Made by a program: the position numbers and the translations under genes | Notes under the pieces: model-generated | What the model saw: only the letters and a program-made list of their open reading frames with translations | What the model was told of the DNA's origin: nothing | The model's database searches: none | In this document: piece after piece, positions 42,932 to 49,360 of the stretch | Layout: each line of letters begins with the position of its first letter | Position numbering within the stretch: the stretch's first letter is position 1 | Assembly: GCF_003999975.1 (NCBI RefSeq) | Contig: NZ_RJAC01000039.1 | Span: 1 to 49,360 of the forward strand | Direction: 5' to 3' | Origin: Actinoplanes solisilvae | GTDB lineage: Bacteria > Actinomycetota > Actinomycetes > Mycobacteriales > Micromonosporaceae | Length of the DNA: 49,360 bases

Positions 42932-44272
42932 GTGAACGAACACATCGAGGGCGGCCCGGTCACCGCCGAGCCAACCGAGCCGGCGGACCAGCCCCGGCTG
43001 ACGAAGCGGGTGGACGTACTGCTCGCCAACCTCGGGGTGACCGGGCAGTTCGCCCGGGACTGTCTGCTCGCGGCCGTCGTCGCCGGGCCGACGTTCACAT
43101 TGATGGCGGCTCTGTTCTGGGGCGCGACGTCACCGGACGACATCGTGGTCGACCCGGTGCGGGCCTGGCTGCTCGTCGCCCTCGGGGTCGGGCAGGCGCT
43201 GCTGCTCTGCCTGCGCCGGGTCCGCCCGCTGCTCTGCCTCGCCGGCGTCGTCGGCCTTCAGGTCGCCATGATCACCCTGTCCCCACCAGAGGTGACGATC
43301 CGGGCATTCGCACCGTTCATCGTCGCGTACACCATCGGGGTTCTGCTGCCGGCCCGGACGGCGTTCGTGCTGGTCGGCGCGGCGGTCGCGATCGAGGCGA
43401 CAGCGGCGCTCGGCACCGCCGCCGTCACGACGCCGGACCTTATGCTGTCGGCTGTCGGCCCCGCCGGGTCGAGCGCACTGTCCCATCTCGCTGCGCTCCT
43501 CGTCGGCAACTACGTGGCGACCCGCCGACGCTACACGCAGCTGCTACGCCTGCAGGCCGCCGAGGCGGTCCGCGCCCAGCAGGCGAAGGTGCAGGCCGCG
43601 CTCGGTGCTGAACGCAGCCAGATGGCTCGGGAACTGCACGACGTCGCCGCCCACCACCTGTCCGGCATGGTGGTGCAGGCGGCGGCGGTCCAGCTGCTGA
43701 TCGACCGGGACCCGGACGCGGCGAAGGCCGGCGTGGCCTGGCTCCGGGCCCAGGGTAAAGAAACCCTGGACAACCTGCGGCTGGTGGTCGGGGTGCTACG
43801 CGGCACCCCGGCCCACGGCAGCGCGGGCGGCGACACACCCGGCCCCGACGGCGAAGGAAGCGTTCCGGTGCCAGGCTTGGCCGTGCTCGACGACCTGGTC
43901 CGGACCGCTCGGGACCTGGGCACACCGGTCGCGTTCGTCGGCGAAGGGCCGCCGCGGCCGATGCCGCCGATCGCCGACGTCGCTCTCTATCGGATGGTCC
44001 AGGAGTCGCTGTCCAACGCACGGCAGCACGCGCCGGGCGCCCCGGTCCTGATCACACTGCGGTACCTGCCGCGAGAGGTGTCGCTGACGGTGGTGAACGA
44101 TCCGCCAGCGCAGCGCACAGAGCCGGCGGCGCGCGCCAGCAGCGGAGTCGGAATGATCGGCATGCGAGAACGGGCGCAGTTGATCGGCGCACGTTTCGCG
44201 GCCGGGCCGACGACCGAAGGCGGCTGGTCCGTCACAGCGACGCTAACATCAAAGGGAAGTGACCCGTCATGA
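42932..44272 (+). CDS. NarL-type sensor histidine kinase
   Basis: A 446-residue membrane kinase. Residues about 40-195 hold five or six hydrophobic helices, probably the sensor, with no large extracellular domain. The phospho-acceptor His is in MARELHDVAAHHLSGM (H236) of the HisKA_3 type. The ATPase region shows LYRMVQESLSNARQHAPGA (N box) and GVGMIGMRERAQLIGA. GTG 42932 was chosen, as upstream codons fall in the previous gene; its ribosome site is modest. The stop overlaps the response regulator start (ATGA). It likely senses an envelope signal linked to the neighbouring hydrolase. Confidence 0.9.
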   Translation: MNEHIEGGPVTAEPTEPADQPRLTKRVDVLLANLGVTGQFARDCLLAAVVAGPTFTLMAALFWGATSPDDIVVDPVRAWLLVALGVGQALLLCLRRVRPLLCLAGVVGLQVAMITLSPPEVTIRAFAPFIVAYTIGVLLPARTAFVLVGAAVAIEATAALGTAAVTTPDLMLSAVGPAGSSALSHLAALLVGNYVATRRRYTQLLRLQAAEAVRAQQAKVQAALGAERSQMARELHDVAAHHLSGMVVQAAAVQLLIDRDPDAAKAGVAWLRAQGKETLDNLRLVVGVLRGTPAHGSAGGDTPGPDGEGSVPVPGLAVLDDLVRTARDLGTPVAFVGEGPPRPMPPIADVALYRMVQESLSNARQHAPGAPVLITLRYLPREVSLTVVNDPPAQRTEPAARASSGVGMIGMRERAQLIGARFAAGPTTEGGWSVTATLTSKGSDPS

Positions 44273-44964
44273 CCGGTTCTGGGACTGGGGCCGAGACTCG
44301 CGCCAGGACGATCCGAGTGATGCTGGTCGACGACCAGGCGGTGGTGCGGGCCGGTTTCCGGGTGCTCCTGGCGCAGGCGGACGACATCGAGGTGGTGGCG
44401 GAGGCGTCCAGCGGATCGTCCGCAGTGGCCGTGGCTGCCCGGCTGCGCCCCGACGTCATCTGTATGGATGTCCGGATGCCCGGCGGCGACGGGCTCACCG
44501 CGACCCACGAGATCCTCGCCGGTGCGCCCGAGTCGCCGCCAGCCATCCTGGTGGTGACCACGTTCGACCTCGACGAGTACGTCTTCGGCGCACTCGAATC
44601 CGGGGCCAACGGCTTCATCCTCAAGGACTGCGAGCCGGAGGACCTGATCGACGCCATCCGTCGGCTGGCAAACGGGTACGGTCTCGTCGACCAGGCCGTG
44701 ACCCGCCGGGTGATCTCGGAGTTCGCCCGTCGGCGACCGTCAGCACCACCCGAGTCCGCGGCGGCGCACCAGCTCACCCCGCGCGAAGCCGAGATCGTAC
44801 GGTTGCTCGCCAAAGGTCTGTCCAACAACGAGATCGCCGACGAACTCTTTATCGAGACCAGCACGGTCAAGTCACACCTCGGGCGGGCGATGACCAAGAT
44901 CGGCGTACGGGACCGGGTGCAGACCGTGGTGTGGGCGTACCAGAACGGGTTGGCCCCGAGCTGA
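44269..44964 (+). CDS. NarL/LuxR-family response regulator
   Basis: A 231-residue regulator coupled to the kinase above. The receiver (about 14-130) has the acidic pair VDDQ and phospho-acceptor D67 in CMDVRMPGGDG, with the conserved Lys in FILKDC. The C-terminal LuxR-type helix-turn-helix (about 165-225) shows LTPREAEIVRLLAKGLSNNEIA and STVKSHLGRAMTKIGV. It probably controls its own operon; a candidate palindromic site lies at 40723-40737. Confidence 0.95.
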   Translation: MTGSGTGAETRARTIRVMLVDDQAVVRAGFRVLLAQADDIEVVAEASSGSSAVAVAARLRPDVICMDVRMPGGDGLTATHEILAGAPESPPAILVVTTFDLDEYVFGALESGANGFILKDCEPEDLIDAIRRLANGYGLVDQAVTRRVISEFARRRPSAPPESAAAHQLTPREAEIVRLLAKGLSNNEIADELFIETSTVKSHLGRAMTKIGVRDRVQTVVWAYQNGLAPS

Positions 44965-45055
44965 CAGTCGGTCGAGGACGGAGAGGGTGACGCCGACGTG
45001 CAGGTAGAACTTGCGGATCGCGTCCCGCAACTCCCGGGCGACCCGCGCGGTCGTC

Positions 45056-45301
45056 GGCGTCCTGGCCTCCCGCTACCGACGCAGCCCGCAACTCGCCGAC
45101 GGACCCGGCGCCCAGACCGTCGCCTTCCCCGCGATCGCCACCGGCGTGTACGGCTTCCCTCACGACCAGGCCGCCCGGATCGCCGTGGCAACGCTCAAGG
45201 CCACACCAACAGCGGTTCAACAGGTACGACTCGTCGCATTCGACGAGGACATCCGGGAACGCCCGCAAGCCTCAGCGCTCGACAGTGCGTCGCTCTCGTA
45301 G
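45056..45301 (+). pseudogene. Macro-domain protein, C-terminal half
   Basis: The region reads LASRYRRSPQLADGPGAQTV, then AFPAIATGVYGFPHDQAARI and VRLVAFDEDIRE. This is the second half of an ADP-ribose-binding macro domain, including the GVYGFP loop. The first half with the ADP-ribose aspartate is missing; the upstream frame is not related. It sits directly before the IS3-type fragment, so insertion or deletion events there may have destroyed the gene. Confidence 0.65.
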
Positions 45302-45308
45302 CGGTAGC

Positions 45309-46038
45309 TGTCAAGATTTTCGAGGCAGGTTGATCAGAAATTCTTTGAGTGGATCTGCTGGTCTCGGTTTGGTTGGTTGATCCAGGCCGTGGTGGGCAGG
45401 GCGGCGGGTTCGGGGTGTTTGCGGACGAAGCGTTCGGGGTTGCGCTGGTAGGCGGCGGTCAGGACCTCGGCGCGGACGGCGTTGACGGCGTCGGTGTGTC
45501 CGTGGTGGACGTCGTGCGGGGTGTGCCAGGCGATCCCGGAGTGCCGGTGTTCGGTGTTGTACCAGGTGAAGAAGCTGCGGCAGAACGTTCGGGCCTGCTC
45601 GATGGTGTCGAAGCGGTCCGGGAAGTCAGGCCGGTACTTCAGCGTTTTGAAATGCGCTTCGCTGTACGGGTTGTCGTTGCTGGTCCGTGGCCGGGAGTGG
45701 CTCTTGGTGACGCCGAGGTCGGCGAGCAGGAAAGCCACGGGTTTGGAGGCCATCGAGGTGCCGTTGTCGGCGTGGATGGTCAGCGTGTTGCGGTCGATGT
45801 TGTGTTTGGTGATCGTGTCGGCGAGCAGTTTCTCGGCGAGGATGCTGCTCTCGCGGTCCGCCAGCAGCCAGCCGACGACGTACCGCGAGTAGATGTCGAT
45901 GATCACGTACAGGTGGAAGTACGACCATTTCGCCGGGCCGGCCAGCTTGGTGATGTCCCAGGACCAGACGCGGTTCGCCGCTGTGGCGACCAGTTCCGGC
46001 TTGGCCCGCGGCGGGTGGGTGGCCTGCCGGCGCCGTTC
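45309..46038 (-). mobile_element. IS3-family element, partial, with truncated transposase OrfB
   Basis: The transposase remnant (stop at 45334) contains the integrase core with all DDE parts: VWSWDIT (first Asp), TIHADNGTSMASK (second Asp) and NPYSEAHFKTLKYRPDFP (Glu). It ends TTAWINQPNRDQQ. The N-terminal part of OrfB, all of OrfA and the other element end are missing; its edge near 46038 passes into a Usp remnant. The retained end probably starts near 45309 (TGTCAAGATTTTCG). The element cannot move by itself. Confidence 0.85.
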
Positions 46039-46039
46039 C

Positions 46040-46183
46040 GGAGCCGCGCTGGCTGTCGTGGGCTCGCGGGGCCGCGGCCCGCTCGCGGGTCTGCTGCTCG
46101 GTTCGACCAGCCAAGCATTGGTGCACACGTCGAACTGCCCCGTTGCCGTCGTCCGGGAGACCGACGAAGAGACAACTGCCTGA
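46040..46183 (+). pseudogene. Universal stress protein, C-terminal fragment
   Basis: The frame reads GAALAVVGSRGRGPLAGLLL, then GSTSQALVHTSNCPVAVVR, and stops at 46183. This is the nucleotide-binding GSRGRG...GS(T)SQ segment and last strand of UspA-type proteins. All of the preceding ~100 residues are missing, and the remnant abuts the IS3-type fragment. It shows that the region once contained a universal stress gene too. Confidence 0.82.
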
Positions 46184-46354
46184 GCGACATCCGCGCAATC
46201 GTGACAGCGGCACGGTTTCGTCGGGTCGACACGAGCAGCCACGCGAGCCGGGTCAGCGAACGTCCCGGGCCGGGACCCGCTGATCACCGGTGCCTGGCAC
46301 AGGACGGGTACTTCACAACGAACACGACGAATCTTTCCGGAAGAAAGGCACACG

Positions 46355-47680
46355 GTGACCGATCACCTTGACGAGGAGAGGGTGCCGCAGCGGCGTCTGT
46401 TCCGGCTGTCGTCATGGCGCGAGGCCAAGTTCCTCGCGCAGGCGTTGCGGATGGAGACGGTCGGTGGCGCGCTGTTACTGCTCGGCGCGGTGATAGCCCT
46501 GATCTGGGCGAACACCCCGTGGGCGGCCAGCTACGAGCAGGTCCGACGGTTCGTACCGTGGCCCGGTGGTGAAGGGCTGCACCTGGATCTGGACCTGGCG
46601 CATTGGGCCGGCGACGGGTTGCTGGCGATCTTCTTCTTCGTCGTGGGTCTGGAACTCAAACGCGAGTTCGTCGCCGGGGATCTTCGCAATCCCCGACAGG
46701 CCGCGCTGCCGATCGTCGCGGCGATCGGCGGGATGGCCGTACCCGCGCTGATCTTCGTCCTGTTCAACGTGGGCGACAGTGCCGCGTTGCGGGGCTGGGC
46801 GGCGCCGACGGCCACCGACATCGCGTTCGCGCTGGCGGTGCTCGCGGTGATCGGCTCGCATCTCCCGTTGGGGTTGCGGGCGTTCCTGCTGACACTGGCG
46901 GTGGTGGACGACCTGTTCGCGATCACCATCATCGCGGTCTTCTACACCGACGACTTCAGCCTGCTACTACTGCTCGCCTCGCTGTTGCCGGTCGTGGTGT
47001 TCGCACTGCTGCTACGGCGCGGCAAGACGTGGTGGTGGGCCCTCATCCCGCTGGCCGTCACGGCGTGGGCGCTCATGCACGCCTCCGGGGTGCACGCCAC
47101 CATCGCCGGGGTGCTGCTCGGGTTCACCGTTCCGGTGCTGGCTCGCAACGGCACCGGGCGCGGTATGGCCGAGCACCTTGAGCATCTGTGGCGGCCGGTA
47201 TCCGCCGGGGTCGCCGTTCCGGTGTTCGCGTTCTTCGCCGCCGGGGTGTCGCTGCGTGGCACCGATCTGGGCGCGATCGCCACCGATCCGATCGTGCTGG
47301 GCATTGTCGCCGGTCTGGTGTTGGGCAAGGTGATCGGCATCCTCGGTTCGTCGTATCTGATGGCCAGGTTCACCCGGGCGGAACTCGACGACGAACTGAC
47401 CTGGACCGACCTGCTGGGCGTCTCGCTGCTGGCCGGGATCGGGTTCACCGTCAGCCTTCTCATCGGTGAACTCGCCTACGGCACCGGCACCGACCGTGAT
47501 GCCGCCGCGAAGGTCGCCGTGGTCGCCGGGTCGGTCATCGCCGCCACGCTCGCCGCGCTGGTGCTCAGCCGCCGCAACAAGGTCTACCGGCGCCTGCACG
47601 AACGTTCCCGCCGCGACCGCGACGGTGACGGGATCCCCGACGTCTACCAACCGGCACCCGAGGGGGCGCCGGGAAACTGA
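46355..47680 (+). CDS. nhaA: NhaA Na+/H+ antiporter, third copy
   Basis: A 441-residue NhaA. It carries LKREFVAGDLR near 101-111, PTATDIAFALAVLAVIG at 151-167, and the Asp pair D185/D186 in LAVVDDLFAITII. It is much more like the copy at 8891-10204 than the thioredoxin fusion. The tail has RDRDGDGIPDVY, an evident DxDxDG calcium-loop-like sequence shared with the second copy. GTG 46355 follows AAAGG at a spacing of 6. It begins only about 170 bp after the Usp remnant. Confidence 0.93.
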   Translation: MTDHLDEERVPQRRLFRLSSWREAKFLAQALRMETVGGALLLLGAVIALIWANTPWAASYEQVRRFVPWPGGEGLHLDLDLAHWAGDGLLAIFFFVVGLELKREFVAGDLRNPRQAALPIVAAIGGMAVPALIFVLFNVGDSAALRGWAAPTATDIAFALAVLAVIGSHLPLGLRAFLLTLAVVDDLFAITIIAVFYTDDFSLLLLLASLLPVVVFALLLRRGKTWWWALIPLAVTAWALMHASGVHATIAGVLLGFTVPVLARNGTGRGMAEHLEHLWRPVSAGVAVPVFAFFAAGVSLRGTDLGAIATDPIVLGIVAGLVLGKVIGILGSSYLMARFTRAELDDELTWTDLLGVSLLAGIGFTVSLLIGELAYGTGTDRDAAAKVAVVAGSVIAATLAALVLSRRNKVYRRLHERSRRDRDGDGIPDVYQPAPEGAPGN

Positions 47681-47732
47681 CGACCCAAGCCGTACGGACG
47701 CTGTGCGCCCTGAACCGAGGAGCTGAGACACC

Positions 47733-47923
47733 TTGTCCATCGCGACGAACCGCCCCCACCGGTCCTGCAACCCGGACCGGACCTGTTCGACGCCGATGGC
47801 CGTCCGGCAACCCGGACAAGGAACACCGGTCCGTACCGCCGGACCAGGTCTTCCCCCACGGAACCGGCGCCGGACGGAGACCAGTTCGAAAGGCCCGTCG
47901 GCCGCACCGCGGAGGGCGACTGA
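47733..47923 (+). pseudogene. Possible small acidic protein gene with several frameshifts
   Basis: From TTG 47733, switching frames keeps third-position GC high: MSIA, then DEPPPPVLQPGPDLFDADGR, then NPDKEHRSVPPDQVFPHG, then APDGDQFERPVGRTAEGD, then TGA at 47921. Two joins need one inserted G and one needs a removed base. The result (about 63 residues) looks protein-like but is unrecognised, and its assembly from three shifts makes it uncertain. Confidence 0.3.
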
Positions 47924-48001
47924 CCTCGACGGCCGTGCGCCGCACCCCCACCGCTAACGGGATCACAGCGATGCCGGTGGCCGACATCCATGGAGGAAGA
48001 C

Positions 48002-49291
48002 ATGACCCTCGCCCCCGGCATCAGCCCTTTCACCCGCCGACCCAGGACAGTCGACGGGTATCCCCGCATCGAGGACCACGCGCTGATCGGTGACGGGGCG
48101 ACGGCGGCGCTGGTCGGTATGGACGGCACCATCCGATGGCTGTGTCTGCCCCGCTTCGACGGCCCGGCCCTGTTCGCGTCATTGCTGGACACGGGCCGGG
48201 GCGGCGCGTGGACGTTGCAGCCGAACGGTCTCCGGGAGGTCCGGCAGCACTACCTTGCCGACACCGCGGTGGTGGTCACCGAGTTGCGGTGTGACGCCGG
48301 CACGGTGCGGGTCACCGATGTCATGGTGACCCGCGAAGACTTGGGCACCGGTAGCCCGAGTGGAACCGGGGAACTGGCCCGGCTGGTCACGGTCCTTGAC
48401 GGTGAGGTCGACCTGCGTGTCCACCTCACCGGCCGGGGCGGCCTGGCACCGGCCGCCGGTCTGGACGAGATCACCCTTGGGTGGCCCGACGCTTTCATCC
48501 CGGTCCGATTGACCAGCACCAGCCGGATCGGCGGGCTTGACCGGCTCGACGGGTCAGTGCGGTTACGAGCGGGTGACCGGCTGGGTTTGGTGCTGCGGTG
48601 GGCCGACGGGCCGACGATCCTGCGCACGGTCGACGACGTGGCCGCGGCCATCGACGCCACCGCCGCCGCCTGGCGGACCTGGGCCGCGAGCATCACCTAC
48701 ACCGGGCCGTACGAGGACTTGGTCCGGCGGAGCGCCATCACGCTCAAGTTGTGCGACCACCACGCTAGCGGCGCCGTCGTCGCCGCCCCGACGTCGTCGC
48801 TTCCGGAGGCCATCGACGGTGAACGCAACTGGGATTATCGGTTCACCTGGGTGCGCGATGCCGCTTACACCGTGTACGCGCTGCGCCGCATTGGGCTGGC
48901 CGACGAGAGCGAGGGATTCCTCACCTGGGTGTTGAACGCCTGCCTACGTGATGGCCGGCCGCACGTCCTGTACACCCTCGACGGCACCCCGCCGTCGAAG
49001 GAACGTATCGACCCCGACCTGGAGGGTTATCGCGGATCCGCTCCGGTCCGCTGGGGCAACGCCGCCGCCGATCAGGTCCAGCACGACGTGTACGGGGAGA
49101 TCCTGGACTGCGCCTGGCAGTGGGTACGCGGCGGCGGCGCGGTCGACGACCAGCGGTGGGGCGAACTGGTCGCGCTGGCGACCGGGGCGCAGGACAATTG
49201 GCGTACGCCGGACCATGGCATCTGGGAGATCCGGGACGCGGTGTTTCGCCCCGGGTTTGATGGAGACATCGAAACCTGGGAGAAGATTTAG
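48002..49291 (+). CDS. GH15-family glycosidase (trehalase/glucoamylase-like), C-terminus replaced by IS DNA
   Basis: Residues 1-411 match GH15 enzymes. The N-terminal beta domain starts at GYPRIEDHALIGDGATAALV. The catalytic (alpha/alpha)6 part includes GERNWDYRFTWVRDAAYT (about 273-290) and GIWEIR (406-411) with the probable general-acid Glu409. The remaining ~190 residues of the barrel, with the second catalytic Glu, are absent. Residues 412-429 (DAVFRPGFDGDIETWEKI) are translated from the end of an IS3-type element. ATG 48002 has GGAGG upstream. The enzyme should be inactive. Actinobacterial relatives often hydrolyse trehalose, an osmoprotectant. Confidence 0.88.
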   Translation: MTLAPGISPFTRRPRTVDGYPRIEDHALIGDGATAALVGMDGTIRWLCLPRFDGPALFASLLDTGRGGAWTLQPNGLREVRQHYLADTAVVVTELRCDAGTVRVTDVMVTREDLGTGSPSGTGELARLVTVLDGEVDLRVHLTGRGGLAPAAGLDEITLGWPDAFIPVRLTSTSRIGGLDRLDGSVRLRAGDRLGLVLRWADGPTILRTVDDVAAAIDATAAAWRTWAASITYTGPYEDLVRRSAITLKLCDHHASGAVVAAPTSSLPEAIDGERNWDYRFTWVRDAAYTVYALRRIGLADESEGFLTWVLNACLRDGRPHVLYTLDGTPPSKERIDPDLEGYRGSAPVRWGNAAADQVQHDVYGEILDCAWQWVRGGGAVDDQRWGELVALATGAQDNWRTPDHGIWEIRDAVFRPGFDGDIETWEKI

Positions 49292-49360
49292 CTATGCCGG
49301 CACCGAAGAAGTACCCCGATGAGCTGCGTGAGCGTGCGACCCGGTTGGCGGTCGAGGCCC
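49242..49360 (+). mobile_element. Left end of an IS3-family element with start of OrfA
   Basis: From about 49242 the sequence (beginning near TGTTTCGCCCCGGG) interrupts the GH15 gene. ATG 49294 opens a frame, MPAPKKYPDELRERATRLAV, typical of the helix-turn-helix OrfA of IS3 transposases, and runs off the window. The exact left end is estimated from where GH15 similarity stops. It need not be the same IS as the fragment at 45309-46038. Confidence 0.78.

Noticed and set aside
44965..45050. Minus-strand coding-like stretch (RELRDAIRKFYLHVGVTLSV)
   Set aside because: Good codon use but under 30 codons, no start, and no family recognised.
1..49360. tRNA, rRNA, riboswitch or CRISPR array
   Set aside because: I found no cloverleaf-like sequence, conserved RNA core or regularly spaced repeat-spacer array; the GTCA repeats are single dispersed sites, not an array.

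Overview
The window is very GC-rich, uses many GTG and TTG starts, and encodes actinobacterial families (DUF3040, AMIN-like lipoprotein, SPW/BON membrane protein, DrrA/B-type exporters). It therefore looks like a mycelial actinomycete, most plausibly Micromonosporaceae (Actinoplanes-like). The genus is inferred, not shown. I see no tRNA, rRNA or CRISPR array.

Layout. 1-6.9 kb: an NhaA antiporter fused to a thioredoxin-like domain, two broken divergent ABC exporter systems, and an NhaP antiporter. 7-13 kb: a BON/SPW membrane protein, a CBS-pair protein, a second NhaA, a broken NhaD/ArsB-type permease and a second NhaP. 12.9-24.7 kb: small stress-type proteins (DUF3040, AMIN-like lipoprotein, BON, STAS, GlsB-like, YflT-like, PRC-barrel), DUF2254, two K+ channels, a membrane metallophosphoesterase and an orphan OmpR-type response regulator. 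24.7-34 kb: more DUF3040 and PRC genes, including a 47-residue membrane protein in an operon with two PRC genes, set among many gene remnants. 34.1-38.4 kb: an intact TetR-ATPase-permease exporter operon, then TrkA. 38.4-40.4 kb: a TrkH-like and an SDR gene, each missing its 5' end, meeting head to head. 40.8-45 kb: a serine-hydrolase lipoprotein, NarL-type histidine kinase and response regulator operon. 45-49.4 kb: IS3-family pieces, a Usp remnant, a third NhaA and a GH15 enzyme cut by an IS3-type insertion at the right edge.

Two themes join these regions. The first is cation and pH homeostasis: three NhaA, two NhaP plus a fragment, one NhaD/ArsB-type permease, two K+ channels and Trk genes. 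The second is a repeated intergenic element, GTCA-N7-GTCA (two half-sites 11 bp apart, A-rich spacer), mostly 76-97 bp upstream of small stress-type genes. Its geometry is that of OmpR/PhoB-family response-regulator sites, and an orphan regulator of that family lies in the middle of the set. This candidate regulon is the most interesting system I can propose here.

The window is also a gene graveyard. About seventeen genes are frameshifted, internally deleted, or cut at one end. Several frameshifts lie in short G/C runs and could be sequence errors. Others (nonsense codon, large deletions, head-to-head truncations) are hard to explain that way.
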